Shown in pieces: positions 44,873-54,740 of a stretch of DNA of 64,000 nt; position 1 is the first letter of the stretch; every line of letters begins with the position of its first letter. The notes beneath the pieces are model-generated. The model saw only the letters and a list, made by a program, of their open reading frames with translations. It was not told the origin of the DNA and searched no databases. This DNA comes from an uncultured Erysipelotrichaceae bacterium. GTDB lineage: Bacteria > Bacillota_I > Bacilli_A > Erysipelotrichales > Erysipelotrichaceae. The position numbers and the translations under genes are program-made. The DNA is taken from NCBI GenBank assembly GCA_945875435.1, contig CAMCKH010000002.1, positions 1-64,000 on the forward strand, given 5' to 3'.

Positions 44873-47761
44873 TTACTCACCTACTTTAAGACTAACTTTA
44901 TTAGTATACGGATTAATTATAACATTATATTTTTTTGTTTGATATTGATGTTCATTGTATGTTTTATTAAACATCGCTACATCGATTATATCCATATACT
45001 CTTTAGTACTAACTTTTATTTTTAAATCATAAACACCATCTTTTATATCACTAATATCAATTTCTTTTAAATAATTTGAATAATTAAGGTCAAATTTTGA
45101 TTTTAAAATTTTAGTTAATTCAACACTATACAATTTGGTATCAAGCTCTTTTTCGATAACTTCTCCACTTTCTCTATTCACCAGCAACAAACTATGCTTA
45201 ACATTATTATCCTGACTCATATTTGTTTGATAAATTAAAGCTATACCGTCAATATTCAAATATTGTTCATTAAAACTTAATTCATTAACATTATTGTATG
45301 ATGTTCTACGGCTAGGTTTTAAAATTTTAGTATAATCAATTTTTTCATTACTTATATTTAATTCAAATTCAAATATATTTTTTTGAATTGAATTTAATCT
45401 AATAGTTTTTTCACCGATATTTTTAATCACGTTATCATACTTATTGTGATTAGATCTAACCTCAATATCTTTCACAACATCACCATTGGTAAAACGAATA
45501 TGAATCTTATAATTGCCATTATTGTATTCTTTAAGATCAACGCTACCTCTATAACCAATATACTTATAAATATATCCATCTTTTAATTCTAGGTCATATT
45601 GATATGTTTCTAAATCTTCAATCGCAACATTTTTGCTGTATGTATTGGTTAAAACAAGTTGATGTTTAATAATATTTTTATCAACAGAGTCCATATTATT
45701 TAAGAAGGCAATTCCATCGATATTTAAAATTCCAGCATCATTTATTTCAAAATTTATTAAACTTTGTTTTGGTAAAGGTCTGTTTAAATCTTTTTTAACA
45801 ACTCTTAATTTTAAACCATCACTGTCATTAATAAATCTGTATATTAATCCGTTAAATTCTTTCAATTCAGAATTATATCCTTCTTTAATAATTTGAGTAG
45901 TATTATGTTCTGGATAATCTAAATAAGTAGTTTTAAGTTTTATATTATAGATACCACTTGGAAGATCTATTAAAGGAGTAGTGCGATTATAGTTGTATAT
46001 ATCGTTATTTTTTGTGGTATTTAAAGTATAACTGTATGTTTTATTGTTTAAATCTGTGTAAATTACTTCATGTTTAACTCTATCAGCTGCTGAATTTAAA
46101 CCTTTTAAATAAGTTGTGCCATCTATTAAAATAGAATCATTATTCCACTTAAACTGATTAGTTTTTAAAACTGTATCCCCACTTATAACTGGTTTTTCTT
46201 TCTGATAAATATATGTTAAATCATCACTCTTAATATATGCTATTGAAGTGTCAAAATTATAAGTTGTACCGAAAACAATATCTTTGTAGTAAAATACCTT
46301 TCCATTATTTATAGGATTGGTAAATTGAACTTTATAATAATTATCTATCTTAGCCAAAGGAATAACCATAAAGTTTTGTTGATAATCATCATTGTATGCA
46401 CTATTTTTATATGTTTCAGCATTATCTCTAGGTTCTTTTTTAATTGCAACATTGAATTTATTAATCATCATGAAATCGTAATTTTTATAATCTGTCAATG
46501 TTCCATCATAATTTTTAGAAGCCTTATCTAAAGCATATGCATATTTTGCAGCTTTAATAGACCAATAAGGATCACTAGCATACTTAACATTCATTCCTGA
46601 CCCCTTATTACCTATACTAGAACCAAAAAAACGCCAATCTTCCATATCTATATATGATTGCACATAGAAAGAAAACATAGTTTCAATACAATGCTCTACA
46701 CTACTATAATAACTCGCAAGATCGGTGTTTGAATCTACTGCATTCAATCCAAAAAGATTATTTCTATTCATCGCATAATTACTTAATCCAAAACCTGATT
46801 CATTTATCGCGATTCCAAATATTAAAGCCGCATTTACTCCATATTTATTTTGACTATTGATGAAAAACTGTCCGCTATTAAAAAGTTTACTACTACTTGA
46901 AATATTATTATCGCTTAAAAATTTATTATAAGTTTCAACACTGATATTAGACTTACTTCTAAGTGGAAGAAACATATAATAATTATAAGAAGTTCCTACT
47001 TTATTAGTCATTTTAACATCACTATAAAAATCATAAGAATTATTACTGTAATATTTTGTATTTTCTTTTAAAAATAATGGTGCAGGTCCAATCGCATATT
47101 TATAATGATTTGGATTCCCACCGTTTTTACCATAGCCAGGAAAATAATTAAATACTAAATCTAAATAATTTCCATTTCGTTCAACGCTAAAATAATTCAT
47201 TTTGGGTTTAAAGCTAAAAGCAGTTTCACTAACACCACCACCAATTGTAATTGTAAGATTATTTCTAAAATACTTCTCAGGAACTAAATCAGTATACTCA
47301 AGACCTAATCCACCCTCAAAACCCGAAATAACACCTCTAATCGTTCCTTCACCATTACTTACATCATATTCTGTAGTATCTAAATAAAAAATATCACGAT
47401 GTGAATCCACATATGAATTAGTATAATTTTTATTATAAGGGGTTTTCCATAAACCGATAGTTGATTTATCACTATATCTATAAGTGTATGTATAAGCTAT
47501 TCCACTATTCATTGCGATAATTTTCATAGGAGAAACTGAATTTTTATGTCTAACAACATAATCGTTATTTTCTCTCATTTTACTCTTAGCATCACTTAAA
47601 TTAGAAAAACAAGCTATTTTTCTAAAATTACCATCATCCTCAATATATGAAACTTCAAAATCTTGGCAATCTACACCGTTATAAGCATCTACTTTAAAAC
47701 TTAAAAAACTTAAAATTATAACTACGACAAAGAAATATCTCAATAATTTAATGTTTTTCAC
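44873..47761 (-). CDS. Secreted N-acetylglucosaminidase-like wall hydrolase
   Basis: A 962-residue exported protein: signal peptide (to about 26), a unique N-terminal region of about 280 residues, a glucosaminidase domain (about 300-420) with FGIAINESGFGLSNYAMNRNNLFGLNA, where Glu is the likely catalytic acid, and a long C-terminal part with several repeats of the type IDGIAFLNNMDSVD and INGTTYLKGLNSAAD. The repeats begin with the formula nIDGxxyL and probably fold as beta domains. Family GH73 is the best match. It cleaves GlcNAc-MurNAc links in peptidoglycan. Overlaps the preceding gene by 14 bases. Confidence 0.8.
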   Translation of the reverse strand: MKNIKLLRYFFVVVIILSFLSFKVDAYNGVDCQDFEVSYIEDDGNFRKIACFSNLSDAKSKMRENNDYVVRHKNSVSPMKIIAMNSGIAYTYTYRYSDKSTIGLWKTPYNKNYTNSYVDSHRDIFYLDTTEYDVSNGEGTIRGVISGFEGGLGLEYTDLVPEKYFRNNLTITIGGGVSETAFSFKPKMNYFSVERNGNYLDLVFNYFPGYGKNGGNPNHYKYAIGPAPLFLKENTKYYSNNSYDFYSDVKMTNKVGTSYNYYMFLPLRSKSNISVETYNKFLSDNNISSSSKLFNSGQFFINSQNKYGVNAALIFGIAINESGFGLSNYAMNRNNLFGLNAVDSNTDLASYYSSVEHCIETMFSFYVQSYIDMEDWRFFGSSIGNKGSGMNVKYASDPYWSIKAAKYAYALDKASKNYDGTLTDYKNYDFMMINKFNVAIKKEPRDNAETYKNSAYNDDYQQNFMVIPLAKIDNYYKVQFTNPINNGKVFYYKDIVFGTTYNFDTSIAYIKSDDLTYIYQKEKPVISGDTVLKTNQFKWNNDSILIDGTTYLKGLNSAADRVKHEVIYTDLNNKTYSYTLNTTKNNDIYNYNRTTPLIDLPSGIYNIKLKTTYLDYPEHNTTQIIKEGYNSELKEFNGLIYRFINDSDGLKLRVVKKDLNRPLPKQSLINFEINDAGILNIDGIAFLNNMDSVDKNIIKHQLVLTNTYSKNVAIEDLETYQYDLELKDGYIYKYIGYRGSVDLKEYNNGNYKIHIRFTNGDVVKDIEVRSNHNKYDNVIKNIGEKTIRLNSIQKNIFEFELNISNEKIDYTKILKPSRRTSYNNVNELSFNEQYLNIDGIALIYQTNMSQDNNVKHSLLLVNRESGEVIEKELDTKLYSVELTKILKSKFDLNYSNYLKEIDISDIKDGVYDLKIKVSTKEYMDIIDVAMFNKTYNEHQYQTKKYNVIINPYTNKVSLKVGE

Positions 47762-48683
47762 TAGCTATACCCTCCCTATTCAAATCTACATCAACTTCAA
47801 TATAATCATTATTAATATTCAATTTTAAATATAATTTCCCTTGATAAAGTATGTCTTTTCCTACTGGGTTGTATATTTCAAAAAATAACATTCCATTACT
47901 GATATTTTTACCAATTATATTATCGTATTTATCATTGCTAAAATTAGAGTCTAATGCAAATAATTCTTCATTATTTTTAGCATTAATAAATTTAGCTTTT
48001 TCAATATAAATATTTTCATTACTTAAATTAATTAAATTTATTTTCAAACCATAAATTTCTAAGGTTGAAGGAAGTGAATATTCATTTCCATTAATAAAAA
48101 ATTGTTGTCCAGTTAAATTTACTGATTTTTCAATTTCTATTTTATATTTTTCATTCACAATAATTTTTTTGTGGTTATCTTTTAATTTTTCTCCATTTTG
48201 ATAAATTTTGTTTTGATTAAATTTTAAAACAATATCCTTATACTTTAAAGTCTTTAAACTATTTTTAATCAACACAAATAATTTAACATCGTAAATATTA
48301 TCATTACTTTCTATATTAAAAACAACATTTTCCTTACCTAAAAAATATTTTTTTTCTTCAAGACCAGTAATGCTTTCGCTATAATTATCTAAAGCAATAC
48401 CTTCATTAGTAATAAAATCTTTTAAATCTAAATTAATTTTATCAGTAGATTTGATTCTTAAATCAACTATCGCAAATTTTAAATTTAATTCATCTATTTG
48501 ATACAATTCATAATCATTCAAAATAATTGAAAAATCATTTTTTAACTCAATATTATCTTCTGTTTTCTCAATCACTACTTGTTTGGTATCTTTTTTTAAA
48601 CTATTTCTATTTAAAAATAAAATAACTAAAAATAATGAAAGTAAAAATAAAACAATTAAAAATAATTTAGTATTTTTATTCAT
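47748..48683 (-). CDS. Membrane-anchored extracellular protein of unknown function
   Basis: A 311-residue protein with one N-terminal helix (about 5-24) without a lipobox Cys, then a beta-rich, Asn- and Lys-rich extracellular part. No family recognised. GGAGATG precedes the ATG. It lies between a Phd-like gene and a wall hydrolase and overlaps both, so it is probably part of the same wall function. Possibly a partner or inhibitor of the glucosaminidase; inference only. Confidence 0.6.
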   Translation of the reverse strand: MNKNTKLFLIVLFLLSLFLVILFLNRNSLKKDTKQVVIEKTEDNIELKNDFSIILNDYELYQIDELNLKFAIVDLRIKSTDKINLDLKDFITNEGIALDNYSESITGLEEKKYFLGKENVVFNIESNDNIYDVKLFVLIKNSLKTLKYKDIVLKFNQNKIYQNGEKLKDNHKKIIVNEKYKIEIEKSVNLTGQQFFINGNEYSLPSTLEIYGLKINLINLSNENIYIEKAKFINAKNNEELFALDSNFSNDKYDNIIGKNISNGMLFFEIYNPVGKDILYQGKLYLKLNINNDYIEVDVDLNREGIASEKH

Positions 48684-48903
48684 ATTTATTCATCTCCAAC
48701 TCAAACAATCTATTTTCTTTCTCGCAAAGTTCATTAAATCTTTCAACTGTCAAAAGAGCTGCCATGGGTTCATTGTTTTTTACGATAATCTTAACATCAT
48801 CATCTTTTAAATCAGAAATAATTTTAGCAGCTTTTCCTTGATTAAAAGAAGAAATGGAAACTAGACTATTCAACATCGTACTAAAAGTTATTTTTTTATC
48901 CAT
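48676..48903 (-). CDS. Phd/YefM-like antitoxin-family protein
   Basis: A 75-residue protein with SFNQGKAAKIISDLKDDDVKI and NNEPMAALLTVERFNELCEK, which fit the Phd/YefM fold: an N-terminal DNA-binding region and a helical tail. These are normally antitoxins and autorepressors. No small toxin gene lies next to it; it heads an operon of surface proteins instead and overlaps the next gene by eight bases. It may be a repressor recruited to control that operon. It has a leaderless start with a full promoter. Confidence 0.72.
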   Translation of the reverse strand: MDKKITFSTMLNSLVSISSFNQGKAAKIISDLKDDDVKIIVKNNEPMAALLTVERFNELCEKENRLFELEMNKYE

Positions 48904-48938
48904 AAATTTATTATATAAAACATAGATAAATTTGTCTA
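48904..48938 (-). promoter_or_regulatory. Leaderless promoter of Phd-like operon (-35 and -10)
   Basis: TAGACA (complement of 48933-48938), 17-base spacer, TATAAT (48910-48915), six bases, ATG. The full promoter is present, so the leaderless prediction is strongest here. The same TAGACA-17-TATAAT is used by rpsU. Confidence 0.8.
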
Positions 48939-48952
48939 TAAATTTTAAAATA

Positions 48953-48972
48953 AAAGTAGCGATAAGCTACTT
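48953..48972 (-). terminator. Terminator after mgtE pair
   Basis: AAGTAGC / GCTACTT with a five-base loop, followed on the minus strand by TTTTATTTT; it overlaps the mgtE stop. Confidence 0.75.
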
Positions 48973-50338
48973 AAATATTCAAAAAATACATTGCTAGATA
49001 AAAATATATCGATAAACTGGTGGCATCTACAATTGTAGTAATTATAGGAGCTGCCATACTTGCGGGATCAATATTTAATTGTTTAGCGATTAATGGTAAA
49101 ATTCCACCTATTACATTTGAAATAATCAAAGATATAAACAACGATAAACTCACCACAAAAGCAACTGTATAATTAACGCTATCTCCACCCAATAAAACTA
49201 TCCTAAAATAATTAGCTATAAAAATAATTATCCCAGAAAGTATACTTATTAAAAATTCCTTTTTAATAACCTTAAATAAATGTTTTTTAATAGTTAACTT
49301 TTCAGTAGATATGGCACGAATTATAGTGGCACTGGATTGACTTCCAGCATTACCAGAGGTAGACATAATAATCGGAATATTTACCGAAAGAATAATCATA
49401 GTTCCAATCTTAGCTTCATAATAATGTAAGATATATCCTATAAAAGATCCTGAAATCATCAAGAAAAGCAACCAATTAACTCTTGATTTCACCATATCCT
49501 TAATTGGTGTTTTGATATATGAATCATCAAGATTATTAATACCTGCCATTTTATGAATATCTTCAGTAGCTTCTTCCACCAAAACATCCACAATATCATC
49601 AGCAGTAATTATTCCGATTAAACAATTTTCACTATTTAAAACCGCAATAGAATCTAGGTCATTTTCTTTAATGATTTTAGCTACTTCTTCTTGATCGTTG
49701 TTGGTGTAGACAAATAATCTTCTATCGGTTATTAAACTAGAAACTTTGTCATCTTCATCTGCTAAAATAATATCTTTTAAACTAACAGCTCCTAAATAAT
49801 TTCGTTTATCATTAACTACAAAACAAGTGTCTATGGTTTCAGTTAAATTAGCTTCTTTTTTAATTTTTTTAATAACATCAATAATAATTAAATCTTGATT
49901 AAGTTCAATAAAATCAGTAGACATAATAGCTCCTGCACTAAACTCTTTATAACTTAAAAGTTTATTGATTTCATCTCTTTGGTTATTAGGGATAGATGTA
50001 AGTATCTTTTTGATAACATTCGCAGGCATTTCTTCTAAAAATTCCACAATATCATCACTAAACATATTATCCAAAATACTAGATAGTTCTTTTGAAGTTA
50101 AAACATAAATTAATTCTTCTTGAGCTTCGCTATCTATATAAGAAAATATCTCAGCACTGATATCTTTTGGTAAAATTCTAAATATTAACAGTTTTTCTTC
50201 AATATTCATAGATTCAAAAATTTCAGCTAAATCTACAATATTATTTTCCGCAAAAACATTTCTAATTTCCTTAAAATTTTTACTTTCAATGTATTCTTTA
50301 AGAATAAATTGTAGTTGTTCTGTTGAATAATTTATCAT
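48971..50338 (-). CDS. mgtE: MgtE magnesium transporter (copy 2)
   Basis: Mg2+ channel of 455 residues: N-terminal MgtE helical domain, two CBS domains (about 140-260) that sense cytosolic Mg2+, and five membrane helices. IMSTSGNAGSQSSATIIR and the pore Asp in TTIVDATSLSIYF are family motifs. It overlaps the other copy by four bases (ATGA) and GGAGGTG precedes the ATG. MgtE is normally a homodimer from one gene; two coupled copies suggest a heterodimer. Confidence 0.93.
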   Translation of the reverse strand: MINYSTEQLQFILKEYIESKNFKEIRNVFAENNIVDLAEIFESMNIEEKLLIFRILPKDISAEIFSYIDSEAQEELIYVLTSKELSSILDNMFSDDIVEFLEEMPANVIKKILTSIPNNQRDEINKLLSYKEFSAGAIMSTDFIELNQDLIIIDVIKKIKKEANLTETIDTCFVVNDKRNYLGAVSLKDIILADEDDKVSSLITDRRLFVYTNNDQEEVAKIIKENDLDSIAVLNSENCLIGIITADDIVDVLVEEATEDIHKMAGINNLDDSYIKTPIKDMVKSRVNWLLFLMISGSFIGYILHYYEAKIGTMIILSVNIPIIMSTSGNAGSQSSATIIRAISTEKLTIKKHLFKVIKKEFLISILSGIIIFIANYFRIVLLGGDSVNYTVAFVVSLSLFISLIISNVIGGILPLIAKQLNIDPASMAAPIITTIVDATSLSIYFYLAMYFLNI

Positions 50339-51675
50339 AAAACACCTCCTATCATTAGCAAAGCTAAAGCAAAATAAATAGTTAAAGAAATCGCATCACA
50401 TAAGGTACTTAAAACAGGACCACTCATACTAGTAGGATCTAATTTGAAATACTGTGCTATTAAAGGAAGTGATCCTCCTATAATATTTGCGATAATAACC
50501 ACTAAATAAATAGTAAACGAAACCAAAAGTGCAACCTCTAATCCTATACTACTCATAAAAAATATAATTCTGATTGTATTTACAACACATAGTATCAAAC
50601 CCAAAAAAAGTGAATTTAAAATTTCTTTCTTTAATATTGTAAAAAAATTTTTAAAGGTTAAATTATCAACAATTATCCCTCTAATCACCATTGAACTGGA
50701 TTGACTTCCAGCATTACCAGCAGTACTCATAAGCATTGGCATAAAGATTAATAATGAAGGTAATTTTAATGCTATATTCTGATTAGAATCAATAATCATT
50801 CCAGAAATTGTAGAAGAAATCATTAAAATTAAAAGCCAAAAAATTCTACTCTTAGTAATACTTATGATTGAAGAATCAAGGTATGATCCTTCGCTAGTTT
50901 GTAGACCACTCATCTTATGAATATCTTCAGTAATTTCAGCTTCAATAACATCAATAATATCATCTATTGTAATAATACCTAAAATATGATGATACTCATC
51001 AACAACAGGAACCAGTAAAAGATCGTATTTAGACATTACATTAGCTACTTTTTCACGATCATCATCATCATTAACATTAACAACATCTTTATACATCAAA
51101 TCTTTTAAAGGAATATTTTCTGGTGCTAAAAGTACATCCTTCATCGAAATACTACCTACTAATAAATGATTTTCATCAGTAATAAAACAAGTAGAAATAC
51201 TTTCAACATTATTCGCTTGTTTCTTAATTTTTTTTAAAGCAGAAAACGTATCATCTTCCATACTAAGTTCAATAAAATCACTGCTCATAATAGCTCCCGC
51301 AGTGTTTTCTTCATACGCCATTTGACTTCTAATTTGAATTTTACGTTTAGTAGAAACAACTTGAAATAATTTTTCTTTTATTTGTTCATCAAAATTATCA
51401 ACAAAATCTAAAATATCATCACTTTGAACATAATCAAATAATGATTTTAAATATTTTTCATCTAAATTAATGATCAATTTTTTCTTAACTTCATTATCAA
51501 AATAAGGGAAGAATTCCGAAAGTTCCGACGGAGATAAGTTATTGGATAAATGAATTAAATCTTCTAATTCAAGTGATTCAACAAATGAAACAACTTCTAG
51601 TAAATCTAGAGAATTGATGTATTCTTTAAATTTTTCATCTTTATGTCGTAAATTATTTAAAATTTCATTATTCAT
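50335..51675 (-). CDS. mgtE: MgtE magnesium transporter (copy 1)
   Basis: A 446-residue paralogue with the same domain order: N-domain, two CBS domains and a transmembrane part with LMSTAGNAGSQSSSMVIR and STLCDAISLTIYF, so the pore Asp is kept. The two copies have clearly diverged; the duplication is not recent. AGGAG precedes the ATG. The gap to aspS is too short for an M-box riboswitch. Promoter likely TATAAT at about 51696-51701. Confidence 0.93.
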   Translation of the reverse strand: MNNEILNNLRHKDEKFKEYINSLDLLEVVSFVESLELEDLIHLSNNLSPSELSEFFPYFDNEVKKKLIINLDEKYLKSLFDYVQSDDILDFVDNFDEQIKEKLFQVVSTKRKIQIRSQMAYEENTAGAIMSSDFIELSMEDDTFSALKKIKKQANNVESISTCFITDENHLLVGSISMKDVLLAPENIPLKDLMYKDVVNVNDDDDREKVANVMSKYDLLLVPVVDEYHHILGIITIDDIIDVIEAEITEDIHKMSGLQTSEGSYLDSSIISITKSRIFWLLILMISSTISGMIIDSNQNIALKLPSLLIFMPMLMSTAGNAGSQSSSMVIRGIIVDNLTFKNFFTILKKEILNSLFLGLILCVVNTIRIIFFMSSIGLEVALLVSFTIYLVVIIANIIGGSLPLIAQYFKLDPTSMSGPVLSTLCDAISLTIYFALALLMIGGVL

Positions 51676-51723
51676 ATATCTCTCCTGTCACAATAAATTA
51701 TATCACATCAAAAATAAATAAAA

Positions 51724-51743
51724 GAACCTAATTAAACAGGTTC
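51724..51743 (-). terminator. Terminator of aspS
   Basis: GAACCT / AGGTTC stem with an eight-base loop, followed on the minus strand by TTTTATTTATTTTT. Confidence 0.75.
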
Positions 51744-51759
51744 AATTATTAGTTGTATT

Positions 51760-53502
51760 TTAATTTTTATCTTTAATTGTTTTAATTCCAACATCGCTTA
51801 ATTGTCTTTCACTAACAACATTAGGTGCCTGACTCATCAAATCGTAAGCAGATAAAGTTTTTGGAAACGCCACAACATCTTTAATATTTTCAGTATTTGT
51901 AAGAATCATAATCAATCTTTCTAGACCAATACCAACCCCTCCGTGAGGTGGAGCTCCATATTCAAATGCTTCTAAGAAGAATCCAAATTTTTCTCTCGCC
52001 TCTTCTTCGCTAAGACCTAAAGCCTTAAATACTTTAGCTTGAATTTCTTGATTAGAGATTCTAATTGAACCACTCAATAGCTCGTAACCATTTAAAACCA
52101 AATCATAAGCTCTACTTAAACAATTAGCTTTATCATTTTCAAGTTTATCAACATCACTTAATTTAGGCGAAGTAAATGGATGATGTGCCGCTACATATCT
52201 TTGTTCATCTTCGCTATATTCATACATTGGGAAATCTACAATCCAAGCAAATTTATATTGATTTTCATCAATTAATTTTAATTCTTTAGCAATTTTATTT
52301 CTAACAGCACCTAAAGATACCACAGATTTTTTAAAATCATCAGCTACAAATAATACAACATCATCATTTTTAAGATTTAGTTTATTTTTCAATAAAGAAT
52401 ACTCATTATCGCTTATATTTTTAACACTTCCACTAATTTCATCTTGGATTTTTAAGTAAGCAAGATTTTTAGCACCATATATTTTAATAAATTCTTGTAA
52501 TGAATCAATATATTTTCTAGTAAACTTATCAAAATTATTCTCAATAACAATCGCATTAATTTTACCTTTATTTTCAATAACATTTTTAAAAATATTAATT
52601 TCACTTTTTTCAAAAATATCAGTTACATCATTTATTTCTAAGCCGAATCTTAAATCAGGTTTATCACTACCATACTTTTTCATACTTTCGTGATAACTTA
52701 ATTTTTCAAACTCTGGAAGATCAATACCTTTTATTTCCTTAAAAATACCCTTCATCATATTTTCAACTACTTCAAAAATATCTTTTTCTTCAATAAAACA
52801 CATCTCAATATCTATTTGGGTAAATTCTGGTTGTCTGTCTGCTCTTAAATCTTCATCTCTAAAACATCTTGCGATTTGAAAATAACGATCAATTCCTCCT
52901 ATCATCAATAATTGTTTATATATTTGCGGAGATTGAGGCAGAGCATAAAAATTTCCGTGATATATTCTTGAAGGAACAAGATAATCTCTAGCACCTTCCG
53001 GAGTTGATTTTCCTAAAATTGGAGTTTCAACTTCTATAAAATCTAATGAATGTAAATAATTTCTAACTATTGAACAAACCTTATCTCTAATTACTAATTT
53101 CTCTTTAATAGGATTTCTTCTAATATCTAAGTAGCGATATTTTAACCTGATATCTTCTAAAGCATCCGTCTCATCTTGGATTAATAAAGGTGTGGTTTTA
53201 GCAGTGTTCAAAAGTTTAAAGTCGTTAACAATAACTTCTATTTCTCCTGTTTTTAATTTTGGATTTGAAACTTCTTTTTTAACAACAACACCGCTGATTT
53301 CAATTACATATTCATTTCTAACATCTTTTATTAATTCTACATATTCTTCGTTAAAAACTAATTGAGTTATTCCATATCTATCTCTTAAATCAATAAAAAC
53401 AATACTTCCTAAATTTCTTCTTTTAGATACCCAACCAACCAAAGTTACCTGTTTACCTAAATCACTAATTCTTAACTCACCATTATTATGCGTTCTTTTC
53501 AT
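51760..53502 (-). CDS. aspS: Aspartyl-tRNA synthetase
   Basis: Class II synthetase of 580 residues. N-terminal OB anticodon-binding domain (GWVSKRRNLGSIVFIDLRD), motif 2 with FRDEDLRADRQPEFTQID, bacterial GAD insertion (about 290-400) and motif 3 GVGIGLERLIMI. Whether it is Asn-discriminating cannot be read safely. AAAGGAGAT precedes the ATG. It overlaps hisS by 17 bases, as in other Firmicutes where hisS-aspS are paired. Confidence 0.96.
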   Translation of the reverse strand: MKRTHNNGELRISDLGKQVTLVGWVSKRRNLGSIVFIDLRDRYGITQLVFNEEYVELIKDVRNEYVIEISGVVVKKEVSNPKLKTGEIEVIVNDFKLLNTAKTTPLLIQDETDALEDIRLKYRYLDIRRNPIKEKLVIRDKVCSIVRNYLHSLDFIEVETPILGKSTPEGARDYLVPSRIYHGNFYALPQSPQIYKQLLMIGGIDRYFQIARCFRDEDLRADRQPEFTQIDIEMCFIEEKDIFEVVENMMKGIFKEIKGIDLPEFEKLSYHESMKKYGSDKPDLRFGLEINDVTDIFEKSEINIFKNVIENKGKINAIVIENNFDKFTRKYIDSLQEFIKIYGAKNLAYLKIQDEISGSVKNISDNEYSLLKNKLNLKNDDVVLFVADDFKKSVVSLGAVRNKIAKELKLIDENQYKFAWIVDFPMYEYSEDEQRYVAAHHPFTSPKLSDVDKLENDKANCLSRAYDLVLNGYELLSGSIRISNQEIQAKVFKALGLSEEEAREKFGFFLEAFEYGAPPHGGVGIGLERLIMILTNTENIKDVVAFPKTLSAYDLMSQAPNVVSERQLSDVGIKTIKDKN

Positions 53503-54733
53503 AAATCTCCTTTAATTCTTCAAAATTAATTATTTTTTGTATCTGTGTTTCTATATTTTTGATGACAACTTTATTTTCTCTAATCTCATCATCACCTATT
53601 ATAACAACATTTTTAGCATTTTTTCTTTCAACACTTTTAAATTGGGCTTTTAATTTTCTATCGTAGAAATTAATATCAACTAAATAACCTTTTTCTCTAA
53701 ATAACTGACCTACTCTTAATGCGTAAGAATCATCGTTACTTAAATTTATAATGTAATAATCAAGATAATCATCACTAAGTATATTAATATTTTCAAGTTC
53801 CATTAAAATTAATATTCTTTCAAGTCCCATCGCAAATCCGATACCACTTAAAACAGGCCCCTCAAAATAAGAAACAAGCTCATCATATCTTCCTCCAGCA
53901 AATATAGTGTTTTGAGTTCCGCTACCTTCGTTAGTACTCATCACTTCAAAAACAGTATCTGTATAATAATCTAAACCTCTGACCAAATGTCTATCCACTC
54001 TATAAGGTATCTTTAAATCATCTAAATAATTTAATAATTTAATAAAATAATTTTTAGATTCATCACTTAAAAAACTATCAATACTAGGTGCATTTTTTGC
54101 GATTGCTCTATCAATTTCATTTTTAGAATCTAAAATTCTTAAAGGATTTTTATCTAATCTATTAAGTGAATCTTCGGATAATTTATCTTTATAATTCGAA
54201 AAATATTCTTTCAAAGCAACAGTATAATTTTCACGACTAACTTTATCACCTAAACTATTTATTACAACTTCAATCCCTTTAAGATCTAATTTTTTAATAA
54301 AATTATAACCTAAAGCAATAACTTCAGCATCAATCATGGGGTTTTTATCGCCAAAAACTTCTACTCCTAATTGAGTAAATTCTCTTTGTCTACCTTTTTG
54401 CGGTCTTTCACGACGATACATCTTTTCCATATAAAATAATTTATAAGGAAGTTCGTTTGCGTATAATTTATGTTCCACCAATGCCCTTACAACTCCAGCT
54501 GTTCCTTCCGGTCTTAGAGCCTTATCATCTTCCAATACAAACATTTCTTTATTAGCAATAGCACTAGTATCGTTTTCTCTTTTAAAAACTCTAATATCTT
54601 CAATAACAGGAGTTTCTATCTCTTGATAATTATATAAAAAACAGTGGTTTCTAAATTTATCTTTTAAATAATTAAATTTTTTTATTTCTTCACCAAATAA
54701 ATCATAAGTTCCTTTTATGGTTTGTACCTTCAT
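53486..54733 (-). CDS. hisS: Histidyl-tRNA synthetase
   Basis: Class II synthetase of 415 residues. KGTYDLFGEE, the motif 2 region YRRERPQKGRQREFTQ, the His-specific LVRGLDYYTDTVFE and motif 3 GIGFAMGLERILIL are present, followed by the anticodon-binding domain. Cotranscribed after relA with a gap of seven bases and AGGAGAG before the ATG. No T-box fits in that gap. Confidence 0.97.
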   Translation of the reverse strand: MKVQTIKGTYDLFGEEIKKFNYLKDKFRNHCFLYNYQEIETPVIEDIRVFKRENDTSAIANKEMFVLEDDKALRPEGTAGVVRALVEHKLYANELPYKLFYMEKMYRRERPQKGRQREFTQLGVEVFGDKNPMIDAEVIALGYNFIKKLDLKGIEVVINSLGDKVSRENYTVALKEYFSNYKDKLSEDSLNRLDKNPLRILDSKNEIDRAIAKNAPSIDSFLSDESKNYFIKLLNYLDDLKIPYRVDRHLVRGLDYYTDTVFEVMSTNEGSGTQNTIFAGGRYDELVSYFEGPVLSGIGFAMGLERILILMELENINILSDDYLDYYIINLSNDDSYALRVGQLFREKGYLVDINFYDRKLKAQFKSVERKNAKNVVIIGDDEIRENKVVIKNIETQIQKIINFEELKEIYEKNA

Positions 54734-54740
54734 AACTCTC

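Noticed and set aside
51676-51759. M-box or other riboswitch before the mgtE pair
   Set aside because: The gap is only 84 bases and is taken up by the aspS terminator and a promoter.
54734-54740. T-box leader before hisS
   Set aside because: Only seven bases separate relA and hisS.
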